Below the pieces are notes generated by a model. It saw nothing but the letters and a program-made list of their open reading frames with translations, ran no database searches and was not told the origin of the DNA. A DNA stretch of 64,000 nt, taken from the NCBI GenBank assembly GCA_008638375.1, contig CM018032.1, forward strand, positions 9,403,501 through 9,467,500, written 5' to 3'. Position 1 is the stretch's first letter. Every line of letters starts with the position of its first letter. Source of the DNA: Nyssa sinensis (Eukaryota; Streptophyta; Magnoliopsida; Cornales; Nyssaceae). Shown piece after piece: positions 45,329 through 56,833 of the stretch. Both the position numbers and the translations under genes were made by a program.

Positions 45329-45925
45329 AAAAAAATATATAATATTTGAGATGGTGTTTTAACTTTCAGATTCAATGACAGTGCAATTTCTCTATTTGTA
45401 TTAGATAGAGAAATTTTATTATTTCCTTGTAATCATCATATATGAGACTTTAGAAGTTTGAAAAGCCATCTATTTAAAAAAAACTTTGCAAAATCCATTC
45501 TTGTACAAATGATATTAAGAATACCACCCAAAAAATTAAAAACAATAGAGAAATCATTTTGTCCAATTAAATAGAGAAATTTATCGCGCGCATTTAATAA
45601 TGCATAAAATTTCTCTGTCCCTTAATCCCTCTAAATTCTTTAGATGCCAAAATTATTTTACTTTTCATTGATAGAAAAAATTCATCATCTAATAAAAAAA
45701 AAATATAATGTTTGAGATGGTGTATTAACTTCCAAATTCAATGACAGTGAAATTTCTCTATTTGTGTTAGATAGAGAAATTTTGTTTTTTCCTTTTAATG
45801 ATTTTAGAATTTTGAAAATCCAACTACTAAAAATTTTTTACAAAATGATACTTCAGTAATATACATTCTTGTAAAAATGATACTTGAGAATACCAACTAC
45901 AAATATTAAAAGCAATAAAGAAATT
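45329..45925. repeat. Tandem duplication, spacing about 366 bp
   Basis: Copies start near AATATTTGAGATGGTG (45341) and AATGTTTGAGATGGTG (45707). They share TTCAATGACAGTG-AATTTCTCTATTTGT, TTAGATAGAGAAATTTT, CATTCTTGTA and GAATACCA. Each contains short palindromic ATTTCTCTAT/ATAGAGAAAT words. Confidence 0.7.
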
Positions 45926-45929
45926 TATT

Positions 45930-47740
45930 AACTAAACTTGAGAAATCCTACAAAGAAATTTCTTTATTTGATTCAAATAGAGAAATGTCATTGTTTAGTC
46001 CAACTGTGAGATCATTACTTTCCAATTGAATCACTTATGTACCGACTTTAATTCAAATTCAATAAAGACAAAGCGTGAATATCGTGTGCCTCTATTTTAC
46101 TAATAACTTGGAAAACAGAAAGAATATGAAACATCAAGTCTTTACACCTCATTGTAATTTTAGCATAACCAAGGATGTGTGTGTATTCAACATCGTATTC
46201 ATTGTAAGTATGCTTAGTCAAGACATGTGACTTACTAAAAGGCTCAATGAGTTGTACCATTAAAATGCTTCATTATCACAATGGTGTTGGTAAACAATGA
46301 AGTGACAACTTCATGGTGAGCTAGTCAATCTGGTGATCCATAATAACGTTAGGTTTACCATTGGTGACACTTCTATTACTAACCTATTGATGACAAAACG
46401 AATATTTTGTTGGACAAAAAGTTAGGAGCTTTTGTTATAAAAGTTTAACCTCCACCTGTAAAGGAAAAACTCAAGTGGGGATGTTTAAGTCGAAAATGTA
46501 AGAAGTTTTATGAACCTTGTAAAAATCATGTTTTCTCTCTTTACCCTTTTACATACTTGTGCATATCTTGTATTCATTTTTAAAGTTTGTAAAAATTATT
46601 AATATTTGTAAAATACCATATTCACCCCATCTAGGTTATATATCTAGGCAACAGTTCATGTTATGAACCTATGCATCAAAAGAATTTAAATGAATTTTAG
46701 GTGTTATTGGGAAAGAAAATAGAAGCCTAAACCAACCGTCAATCAAGTGGATGATCAACTGATTGATCACTTAAGCTTACACGAGAAGCCCAAATGGTAG
46801 TTTAAGTGGATGGAAAAGTGTATGATCCAACCGATCAACCGTTTTAGGAGCATGGAATTAAGTGACCCAATATTCAATATGACTCTAGAGGGTTATACCT
46901 GACGAATAGAGAAACAAACGATCTAATTGATCAACTGCTTTAGTAGTCTTAAGTGGATTTTGAATCGGATGAAGAAATGACTCTAAGGAAACTTGTGAAG
47001 GCCTCACCTTGCTCAAACAATTGACAACTTTGCTCAGAGACTTGGTTTCAAAGCATTAAAACCTATAAAGTTCAATAGAGGAAACCTGACGGATGATCAA
47101 CCAGTCGATCCAATTGGTCAACCCCCAACCAGTCAAATTAGGCGTCAAAACTAGTTGACTATTAATTGGAGACAAATTTTAAAGTCTAAAGTTGTAGATT
47201 TGGTCTCTACATTGTATATACAAGTCAAAAAGGCTTTTCAACACACGCAAAAGTGCATTAATTTTCATTCTTCTTGTCCTAAAGGCTTGTTCTTAATCTT
47301 TTGTATTTCTTAGCCTCTTAGAGGCTTGTTCTTGATCTTTTGTATTTATTAGCCTCTTAGTAAGTGTAAAAGGGAAGTGCTTGTTTATTTATTTATATTT
47401 ATTACAACACTTAATCCCTTAATCTTGTATTTATCATTTATAGAGGGTTTTATCTTTCTTGTAATCACTCTACCTTTTTGTATTTGGTTGCAGACCGGCC
47501 CTAGGTCAACCTAATGGTTGAGAGATCATTGTGGATCAAGGGATCATCACTTAAAAGAGGACATAGGCTACCGTTATAGTCAAACCACTATAAATCTTAT
47601 GTCTACATTTTCCAATTGGTGTTTTTGTTTCTATCTTGGCAAACAATCTCTCAAGGGATTGAAAGAAGGTATGAAAAGTTCAAATTTTGAGACAACCTAT
47701 TCACCCCTCCCCTCTAGGTTGCATTTTCAAAAACTTCCAT
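45930..47740. other. Intergenic stretch, nothing recognised
   Basis: Contains recurring AACTGATTGATCA/ATCAACCGATC-type words between 46740 and 47130 and a 55-bp duplication near 47275-47360 (AGGCTTGTTCTTRATCTTTTGTATTTMTTAGCCTCTTAG). No coding domain was found. Confidence 0.4.
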
Positions 47741-47744
47741 CACT

Positions 47745-47987
47745 AATTGAGCAAGTAAGGTGACATGGGGTCACCTTGTCTTAAACCCTTAGCATCTAGG
47801 AAAAAGCCCTCAAGTGCACCATTTATCAAAATAACATTGGAGAAGAAATATATTTCATAATACAATTCCTGAATTTTAGAGGCAAATTAATAGCTTCAAG
47901 AACTTCTCCTAGAAAGTCCCACTCAAATGAGTCATAGACATTCATTAAGTCCACTTTTAGGGCACATCTATTAACAATGATTTTCAA
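47745..47987 (-). pseudogene. L1 LINE reverse transcriptase fragment, downstream part
   Basis: Minus-strand translation gives CALKVDLMNVYDSFEWDF, then a GLRQGDPMSPY block in an adjoining segment. These are RT motifs of plant L1-type LINEs. Just before it, KIIVNR joins directly to CALKVDL although family members have a long intervening segment, so an internal deletion preceded the CACTA insertion. The upstream part of the same RT continues at 56834. Confidence 0.85.
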
Positions 47988-49880
47988 CACTACAAGAAAA
48001 TAGGCCTTTCGCGACATTTTACATTCGCCGCTAAAGGGTTTAAAAACCGCCACTAATTACATTTGTGGCGTTTTTGTGGTGTTTTATCTTTTTTACGCCA
48101 ATGCCTCCGTCATAATTTTGTTGCGGCACTTCAAGAACTGCAGCAAAGTATTTGTGGCTTTTTAGTGGCGAAGTGATTTGCCTCTAAAACAAAAAGTGTC
48201 GTTTGACGAATATGGATATAAATGACGCATTTAGCGGCGTTTTTCTAGTTGTCATTAATTTGGTGGCACTTTTGCCCTGTCGCTAATAGACAACATTTGT
48301 GGTCATTGTATAAACGCCGCTAAAGCCTTTTTCTTTGTGGCATTTAACAAACGCCACAATTCTGAAAGTTTTTGTGACCATTTTACAACCGCCATAAAAA
48401 AATTTGTGGTGTTTATCATTTCTAATAATTATTTTACCACAGCTAAAAGCATTTAATTTTGTGACAATTCTTTAAACAACGCAAACAATTTTGTGGCGTT
48501 TATCTTTTGTCGTCATTTTTTATATGGAGAAAAAATCTATCGCTAATATACTCCTAATCAATTATCACTTTTTAAAATGATTTTAACGTATTCTTGCAAA
48601 ATTTTAAACACATTCACTAATTAAGTGCACTAAACACTCAATACATCAATCCACACATAAGATGTCTTATATCAAACCTCGTCTATTCATATAACCAAAT
48701 TAAAATCTTACTTGAGATCACTAACTCAAATCCAAATTAATGTCCATACAAATAAAATCCAAGATAGATAATCTCCCAAAATCCAAGTAAGATAGTCATC
48801 AAACAAGTAACAAATACAATAGTCATCAACAACCAAATAACCAGGAAAAAAAATTCCTAAAGAAAAGTCTCAAACAAGTAAAAAGCATGCTAATTAGAAT
48901 GAATACATGTGAATGGTTGGGGTTGTTAAGTTTCACCAGTGATAGTGTCAAGACTAACATTACATCTGGTTTTTTTTTCTTCATAATGTGCATTCCTCTT
49001 TTATTTGGTATGAAATTGAATGTTTAAACCATCATTATTGTCTCATTTTAAGCAAATTTTAAAATTTTAATGTCTTCTGCACTAGAGATTTCACTACAGG
49101 AAAAATGACTATTAGCGACGCACGAAAGCGTCGCTAATAGTAACAAAGAGTGTCGTTAATTTGATTTTGCGATGCACAAATGAGCGTCGTCACGTGCGTC
49201 GCTAGAAGACGTGTCGCTAAAATTACCTATTAGTGACGAACTCTGAGCGTCGCTAATAATCAAAAAATAGCGTCGCTAATATTGGCCATGGACGCAATGG
49301 GAGTCACTAATAGGGCCCTTTAGCGACACTCAGTGTGCGTCACTACTAGTTGACTGGCCTGATTTAGCAACGAATGTAAAACGTCGCTAAAAATGGTTGT
49401 TTGTCTTTTAGCGACGTTTGTGTGTGTGTCGCTAAAAGTTGTTTTTTTTTTTTGGCTCCTTTTTTACCTGAATTATTTTTTTTATTTTTTGTTTTATTCC
49501 TGTTTAAACCTGTATCAATCATCCTGATATATAATAAAATCCAAACATTTTGAAATCAATATATTAAAAGAAAATAAATTCATATATATATATATATATA
49601 TTATACTAATTACTTACATTTATAAAAGTTTGATTTAACAATAAGTACAAAAATATTAAAAATTGTCTCAGAAAATGTAATTACAGATATCCATGAAAAG
49701 AAAAAAAAAACAAATAATAATAATAAGTCCCGATGCAAAACAGAAAGACGGTGGCGCAATAATCTCGATTAATCTGCAATAAAGATCAAATGATATATAT
49801 TAGAACACTTATTAAATATATATATATATATATATATGAAAGTGAATATATTATTTTTTTCTATGCATAAATAATAAAAA

Positions 49881-51999
49881 CGACAAAAAGTAGCATAAGT
49901 TGCAAACCACTTATCTGAACCGAGTGTAGTAACTTTGTGCAAATCTATTTTATCATTTGTGGGGTGTGTGAAGAGATTTCGGGGTCGGTAGGCCGATATC
50001 TGGCATTTTGGTCCGTCAAAACTCTAAAATGGGCATTTTCAGAGCAGAAACTTGCATAAGTTTCAAACCGGTGATCCGAACCGAGTGTCGTAAGTTTTTG
50101 CAAGTCTCTTTTATCATTTGTGAGGTGTGTGATGGGGTTTCGGGGTCAGTAGGATGATATCCGGTATTTTGGTCCGTCCAAACTCTAAAATGGGATTTTT
50201 TGGAGCAAAAACTTGCATAAGTTTCAAACCGGTGATCCGAACCGAGTGTCGTAAGTTTGTGCAAGTCTATTTTATCATTTTTGAGGTGTGTGATGAGGTT
50301 TCAGGGTCGGTAGGCCAATATCCGGCATTTTGGCTCGTCAAAACTCCAAAATGAGCCTTTTTGGAGCAGAAACTTACATAAGTTTCAAACCGGTGATCTA
50401 AATCGAGTGTCGTAAGTTCGTACAAGTATATTTTATCATTTTTGAGGTGTGTGATGGGGTTTCAGGGTCTATAGGCCGATATTCGGCATTTTGGTCCGTC
50501 AAAACTCAAAAGTGAGCCTTTTTGGATAAGACACTTGCATAAGTTTCAAACCGGTGATCCGAACAAAGTGTCGTAAATTCGTGCAAGTATATTTTATCAT
50601 TTGTGAGGTGTGTGATGGGGTTTCGAGGTCGGTAGGCCGATATCTGCCATTTTGGTCTATCAAAATCCCAAAATGGGCCTTTTTGGAGCAGAAACTTGCA
50701 TAAGTTTCAAACCGGTGATCCAAACCAAGTTTAGTAAGTTCATAAAAGTCTATTTTATCATTTTTGAGGTGTGTGATGGGGTTTCGAGGTCGGTAGGCCA
50801 ATATCTGCCATTTTGGTCTATCAAAACCCCAAAATGGGCCTTTTTGGAACAAAAACTTACATAAGTTTCAAATTGGTGATCTAAACCAAGTGAAGTAAGT
50901 TTTTGAAAGTCTATTTTATCATTTGTGAGGTGTGTGATAGGGTTTTGGGTCGGTAGGCCGATATCCGGCATTTTGGTTCATCAAAACTCCAAAACGGGCC
51001 TTTTGGAGCAAAAACTTGCATAAGTTTCAAACCGATGATCCGAACTGAGTGTTGTAAGTTCGTGAAAGTCTATTTTATCATTTTTGAGGTGTGTGATGGG
51101 GTTTCGGGGTTGGTAGGCTGATATCCAACATTTTGGTCCGTCAAAACTCCAAAACGGGTCTTTTTGGAGCAGAAACTTGCATAAGTTTCAAACCGGTGAT
51201 CTGAACTGAGTGTCATAAGTTTTTGCAAGTATATTTTATCATTTTTGAGGTGTGTGATGGGGTTTTGGAGTTGGTAGGCCGATATCCGGCATTTTGGTTC
51301 TTCAAAACTTCAAAATGGGCCTTTTGGAGCAAAAACTTGCATAAGTTTCAAACCGATGATCCGAACTGAGTGTCGTAAGTTTGTGCAAGTCTATTTTATC
51401 ATTTTTAAGGTGTGTGATGGGGTTTTGGGGTTGGTAGGCCGATATTTGGAATTTTGGTCCATCAAAACTCGAAAATGAGCCTTTTGGAGAAGAAACTTGC
51501 ATAAGTTTCAAACTGGTGATCCGAACCGAGTGTCGTAAATTCGTGCAAGTCTGTTTTATCATTTGTGAGGTGTGTGATGGGGTTTCGGGGTTGGTAGGCC
51601 GATATCTACCATTTTGGTTTATCAAAATTCCAAAATGGGCCTTTTTGGAGCAAAAACTTGCATAAGTTTCAAACTGGTGATCCAAACCAAGTGTAGTAAG
51701 TTCATAAAAGTCTATTTTATCATTTGTGAGGTGTGTGATGGGGTTTCGGGGTTGGTAGGCCGATATCTGCCATTTTGGTCTGTCAAAACTCCAAAATGGG
51801 CCTTTTGGAGCAGAAACTTGCATAAGTTTCAAACCAGTGATCTGAACCGAGTGTCGTAAGTTCGTGCAAGTCTATTTTATCATTTTTGAGGTGTGTGATG
51901 GGGTTTCGGGGTCGGTAGGCCGATATCCGACATTTTTGGTCCATCAAAACCCCAAAATGGGCCTTTTGACCAGTGATCCGAACCGAGTGTCGTAAGTTC
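49881..51999. repeat. 161-bp tandem repeat array, about 13 copies
   Basis: The block GGAGCAGAAACTTGCATAAG recurs at 161-bp spacing (159-161): near 50044, 50205, 50366, 50527, 50688, 50849, 51008, 51169, 51329, 51489, 51650 and 51810. The unit also has TTTCAAACCGGTGATCCGAA, GTGTCGTAAGTT, TATTTTATCATTT, GGGGTTTCGGGGTCGGTAGG and GATATCYGSCATTTTGG. The first copy is the most diverged and the last ends truncated at 51999. The minus strand is open across several units. Confidence 0.95.
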
Positions 52000-52538
52000 A
52001 CTTAATTATGTTTTTTTTTTCATGAAAAAATGTAAAAGAGTTTTGAATCTAGATCTTTTATTCAAGACAATATAAAATAATTAAGTCTTTCCATTATAGA
52101 TCAACATGAAAAAGATGAAGAGTTAGTGTGAACACTTAACCACATGATAAGACATAAAATGACTCATATTTCATTTAATGTCTTAAAAAAAATTATGTTA
52201 ATGAAAAGTAGGACCCTATGTAGACTAAAGGAATATTTCACCACGCCATAGGTCATTTATCCATGTTAACCCCACCAAGTGAAAACTAATTTCCTCACAT
52301 TTCTCAAGTCCACAACTCCAATCATTAATCACTTCTCATGCGCAATAGATGGTGCAACATATAATATTTATATAAAACACAAACTATGGTTATCCTTCTA
52401 TTTATTAAATGATTTTACAAGTATTTGAGAGGTGTATGTATATCTGTGTTTTTGTGTGTGTGTGTGTGTAATAGATGGTACATCATATAATATTTATATA
52501 AAAGAGGAATATAATGTGAAGTGTTGCATGTGGAATAC
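52000..52538. other. Interior of the inner CACTA element between the array and the B3 fragment
   Basis: AT-rich sequence with AATAGATGGTRCAWCATATAA-type copies at about 52346 and 52471 (a 126-bp-spaced duplication) and a TG run at 52452-52468. No coding signal was seen. Confidence 0.45.
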
Positions 52539-53001
52539 CTTCTGTCATAGAAGATGTAGCTTCCTGGATCTCATGCACTACATGGGGTTCCCTTTTTATC
52601 TCATGAGCTAACTGCAGTGGAAACTCTTTCTCACAAGCACTTGAATCAAACACACACACATTAAAATGCATGTCTCTTATATGCTCAAATATTGTAAAAT
52701 CTCTGAGACAAAGGCCATGGTGTTGCACAAAATTATCCCAACCTTCTCAGAAGTAAATAAATCCTTTGGCACATTTACCAATTTTAACATGCCATGGCCC
52801 GTTACAACTTGTTAGAATTACTTCTTCCGATTTTACTTCACCAAGTTTTCTACAAAAAGCCGGTGGAATACACTGTGCAAATTTAAAATTTAGAAAACTA
52901 TATTACAATGATTAAGTCACTATGAAATGATGCTACATTAAGAAGAGAAAAGACACTTGGACTGAGCACACACACACACAAACATAGATATGCATACATA
53001 C

Positions 53002-53033
<32 letters not shown>

Positions 53034-53124
53034 GACATACAAGTTCTGTAAGGAAACCAGACATCATGACCTTAAAGAAATGCCTGGAAATGGAAAGTTC
53101 CCTTTCCATCCGAGAAGAAAACAT
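52539..53124 (-). pseudogene. Captured B3-domain transcription factor gene fragment (two exons)
   Basis: Minus strand. Exon 1 (53124-53041) encodes an ATG start and RHFFKVMMSGFLTEL, then a GTATGT donor. A 168-bp intron with CA, TA and GA microsatellites ends in GCACAG. Exon 2 (52872-52539) continues in frame with IPPAFCRKL, EEVILTSCNGPWHVKI, EGWDNFVQHHGLCLRDF and FNVCVFD. Together these make one B3 DNA-binding domain of about 100 residues, of the REM/VRN1-like kind. A TGA at 52749-52747 falls where the family has S before EGW, so the frame is broken once. The protein stops after a possible donor at 52538. Intron retention indicates capture as genomic DNA. Confidence 0.82.
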
Positions 53125-53540
53125 ATTCTCACCTAGTTGGCTAGTATGACAATCAAAACAGAGAAGAGAATTGGACGAACAAAATTTTGTAATATAATCT
53201 CACCTAATTCATGTCAAGATTTTGTAATATAATCTTAGCATGAACAAAATCTTAAATTCATAAATTTTTCATAATCATAATGCACGAATAATGTATAAAA
53301 ATTTAATAATAACATATCATCCATAAAATAAAATAAATAATTTGGATTCCTCCACACCACCCCCCCCCGGTTCCTTTAAAAAAAAAAACAAAGAGGAGCA
53401 ATCTGACACACAAGTTCTTTTATCAAGAGCTAAGTTGTACGAATGAGGAAACATTTCCTTCAACGACCTATCTATGCTCCAAGATCATCCCAAAATTTCT
53501 ACCCTTGACCCTTTCCCACCTCAAAATGAATAACCCGCCG
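53125..53540. other. Interior of the inner CACTA element upstream of the B3 fragment
   Basis: AT-rich, with a C-run at about 53359-53369. It may contain captured promoter sequence of the B3 gene, but nothing specific was recognised. Confidence 0.35.
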
Positions 53541-53860
53541 AAAATCTGTCATCCCCACCCAAATGGATTTCCACAACCCACAATCTTGGGCCTTCATACC
53601 TTCCTTGGAAAACAAATCCCTTTCCTCTACCCCCATACTTTAAAGACACTACCTCTTTTCAAAGAACATTATCTTCCACCACAAATCTCCATAGCCATTT
53701 GTCTAACGAACACTGTTGAAGATGTGCAAATCCTTATTACCAAACCCCCTTTAGAGAGAGTGATTTTTGCCTAATCCCATTTTACTAGATAAATCTTCCT
53801 CCCATCTTCCATGACACCCCAAAGAAAAGTCTCTCTAGAACTTTTCCAACTTCTTCTCCA
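53540..53860 (-). pseudogene. L1 LINE RT C-terminal fragment inside the inner CACTA element
   Basis: Minus-strand frames give RDFLWGVMEDGRKIYLVKW, then SKGGL followed in another frame by KDLHIFNSV and WLWRFVVEDNVL. These are the conserved region downstream of the RT domain in plant L1 LINEs (FLWG, GGLGI, NKALLGKWLWR-type). Frameshifts and stops show that it is dead. It is distinct from the LINE split by the outer element. Confidence 0.65.
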
Positions 53861-54131
53861 CTGAAACTAGAATAGGGAACAAGGGCTCTCAATCATCGGA
53901 TCCCAAACTGCACTAGATCTAGGAAAAGCCTTTAAATGCAACTCCAAATAGGATGAGGGAAGGGAACTCATTCTATAACCCAAGGTCAAAGCCAACTCCA
54001 ACCCCCACATTCCCAATAGGAATTAACTCGCTTCTACTAAGAATCGCTACGAACCCAAAAACAGCTTCAAAGCAAATGTTTTCTATAGACAAACATATTT
54101 TATCTTTTCCTTTTTACAACATCAATCATTT

Positions 54132-54418
54132 TTTTATAAGTAAAATTTATTCAAAAAAAGGCTCAAAGGGGAGTGCGCCTATGTACATAACAAAAACAGG
54201 AAAAAAGAACCTATTTTTTAACTTAGCCTCATGTCACTAAAAAAATTCAAACAAAGAGTCTAATGCAAGCATAGGAGTCTAAACAGTCCAAAAATACAAA
54301 GTATGTAGAACCAAGCCTCCAACACATGCAGAGGCCACTTTACTCCTTAAAAAATCTGACGATTACGCTCCTTCCACACACACCACATCAAACATAGAAG
54401 AGCTGTAAGCCAAATCTG
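54132..54418 (-). mobile_element. 5'-truncated LINE insertion with perfect 17-bp TSD
   Basis: TACAACATCAATCATTT flanks the segment exactly (54115-54131 and 54419-54435). Read on the minus strand, the insert starts with a CVWKER-like LINE C-terminal motif and ends AATAAATTTTACTTATAAAAA. That marks a target-primed retroposition of an L1 3' end, inserted after the surrounding CACTA interior was in place. Confidence 0.85.
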
Positions 54419-54435
54419 TACAACATCAATCATTT

Positions 54436-55590
54436 AAAGACCTGAAAAGTTGTAGATAAAGTATATAAAGGTTCTTTGGGTAGGGCAAGGTCAGGAGTTT
54501 TAAATCCCATTCGCTTAACTGGAAACAAATTTGCAACACCGGGAGATTTGGGGTCTTAAGATCAAGCCTATTAGGATTTTGCATATTGCTATGTTGGGAT
54601 AAGTGACAATGGAGATTCGAAAATAAGGCAAACACGATTTGAAGGAAAATGTAAAAAACAATAAGGCGACTAAAGATATTAGGTGGGATGCATGTGATTT
54701 GACTCACCATATTGTTCAAATTATGAAAAAAAAAATGTAAAAATTGATCCCTTTTCAAAAAAAGAGTCTCAACAATTGTTGGAAAGGGGCTATTGTCACA
54801 TGTTGGTACAATATTTGGAGTGGCTTGACTCATCTGGGGTTGCATAACAAAAACTTTACAATATAATAGTTGGCAAGTAAGCTGAATTGAACCATTAGCT
54901 CTCTAGACCAGTGTCTGAGGTAGCATTTTTCGCCATGTTATGGTTCTACTAAATTGGAACATTGAAATGTTAGAAAGCATGTTGGCAAGCTTATCACAAA
55001 ATTTTAAAAAAATAATTAAAAAACAATCGAGTTCTTTGCAGATGGGTTTCGGTTATAATACAACAAGTTTCATTATGCCTTGATTGATCAAATATCAAGG
55101 AAAACACATAATGGGTTTCGGTTCTTTGCAGAAAGTTAGGGCTTTAAAATTCACAATCCATAGATCACCATAATACAAAAATACACATCAATGGAATCTA
55201 TTTTTCATGGGAAAAATTAGCCCCCGACGAATTTGTTGAAATAAGTAATAAATTTGTATCTATAATTGAAATACCAAGAAAACACACAAGGAATCCGAAA
55301 ATATTAAACCACCAAATTCTAACTCATTTGTTAAAATTATAGGACTAAATATATCAAAATGACAAAACTTATATGGTTACCACAAGATTTGATTCAGAGA
55401 TCCCTGAAGTGAAATTAGTTCAAAAATTTTCTTGTGTGTCCACCGACCGCCGTCGCTGTCATTGTTTCCCAAAATGTCGTCCGCCACCGCTATTGAGAGA
55501 GAGAGAGAGAGAGAAAAAAAAAAGGGCTTAAAAGAAAGAGAAGAAGAAAAGAAGACCAGAGGTCGCGCGTGGTTTTGGTATAAATGGGGG
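54436..55590. other. Right interior of the inner CACTA element
   Basis: A 139-codon minus-strand frame (54845-54426) has no recognised domain. A GA run lies at 55495-55514. No transposase motif was found. Confidence 0.4.
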
Positions 55591-55908
55591 ACTTTTTTAG
55601 CGACGTACATAGAACGTCGCTAAAAAGCCCATGCGCGTCGCAAATAGTTGAGGCACACGACGTCGTTTCAATTAACCAACAATTAGCAACGCACACTAAG
55701 CGTCACTAACTTTTGGCGACGCACGTGTGCGTCGCTAATATTTATGGACACGTTGCTAATTGATTGGCACCATTTTTTTGGCCGAGAAAGGCATTTTTTG
55801 TGGCTTTTAGCGACGCCCATGGTGTGCGTCGCTAATTGTTGGTATTGGCGATACACCGTGCGTCACAAAAAACGTGCATCGCAAAAAATCAGTATTTTTG
55901 TAGTGTTT

Positions 55909-56490
55909 TCACAGATGTGTATGATGTTCTTCTATCCAATCTTCGTGAGGTTGGATTTGATTAATTTGGGGCCATAAAAGAGAATTTGAACAAAACATCA
56001 TAGTAAAGAGAAAACAATGGATAAAAGAGAGCAAAAAATAGAGGAATACATGTATGTAGCATCCCAAGTGATGTCTATCCTTTGTGAAATCCGTCTATAT
56101 CAGGAGCGAGAGGATGAGCATGATTGAGAGAGAGAGTGCAAGATCAAACAAGAAGATGAACAACCTAACCATCCCAAGTAAATGTCCCTTTGTTGATGAT
56201 CAGAGAACCTTTGTCGATTGATCTCTATGATGTGAGAGAGCAGATTTTGGATCGATCTATCAGAAAAACATCCAATAATTTTCTATTTTTATTTGAATGA
56301 ACTGTATGACTCTAGGTATTCTATAAGGAAAACTAGGGTTTTTGTCAGGGAAAAAAAATGGAAGTGAACGTTTACTTTCCCAAAAAGATGAATAGGAAGA
56401 GTCTCTGTCAAATACAATTGCGCAAACTAATGTGGGAGGGAAGTTTTATTTTACCAAATATAAAATCAACAACTTTTTAAGAAATAAAGA
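55909..56490. other. Right interior of the outer CACTA element
   Basis: Holds no domain that I recognise. Words such as GATCGATCTATC and GAGAGAGAG occur. Subterminal GCCGTTAATT/CGCTGTTAATT repeats begin after 56490. Confidence 0.4.
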
Positions 56491-56833
56491 AGTGCGGCGT
56501 TTATAAAACCGCCGTTAATTGATGGCATTCTAATAAAAACTGCAACTAATTAGTGGCCTTTCAGAACAATCGCTGTTAATTAACGATATTTAGAAGAAAA
56601 AAAAACCGCTACTAATTAGTGGCAGTTAATTAAAAGTGTCATTTTTTATTAATTAAAACGACATCTTTTTTATAAATTCAATGGCGTTTAAAGGAATCGC
56701 CATTTATTTAGTGGCGTTTTTAAGAAAACGTCTTAAATGTGCGGCATTTTATGTGAAATGCTACTAATTTACGACATTGTTTAAAATTACTGCAAAATTT
56801 TTGTCGCTAAAACCCTATTTTGTTGTAGTGTGA

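Larger units (their letters stand above)
49092..55905. mobile_element. Inner CACTA element carrying a satellite array and gene fragments, TSD TTT
   Basis: The left end CACTACAGGAAAAATGAC and right end TATTTTTGTAGTG are inverted. TTT flanks both sides (49089-49091, 55906-55908), the 3-bp TSD of CACTA elements. Subterminal repeats of the TTAGCGACGCAC/GTGCGTCGCTAA type fill 49103-49440 and about 55590-55890. The 6.8-kb interior has no TNP2-type transposase that I recognise. It holds a 161-bp tandem array, a B3-domain gene fragment and LINE-derived fragments. Transposition would need enzymes supplied in trans. Confidence 0.9.
47988..56830. mobile_element. Outer non-autonomous CACTA element
   Basis: The left end CACTACAAGAAAATAGG and right end CCTATTTTGTTGTAGTG are inverted repeats of about 17 bp. 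Subterminal zones (about 48000-48520 and 56490-56820) carry many short repeats in both directions (GCCGCTAA, GTGGCG, CGCCACTAATT) of the type bound by CACTA transposase. The element interrupts an L1 RT reading frame. Flanks CAA and TGA do not match as a 3-bp TSD. Without the inner element it is about 2.0 kb and shows no transposase. Confidence 0.85.

Noticed and set aside
49881..51999. CRISPR-like array
   Set aside because: The units are full-length tandem repeats without unique spacers, in plant nuclear DNA inside a transposon.
55377..55977. Short frames near the right end of the inner CACTA element
   Set aside because: They run through the GA repeat and the subterminal GCGTCGCTAA repeats and show no protein family.
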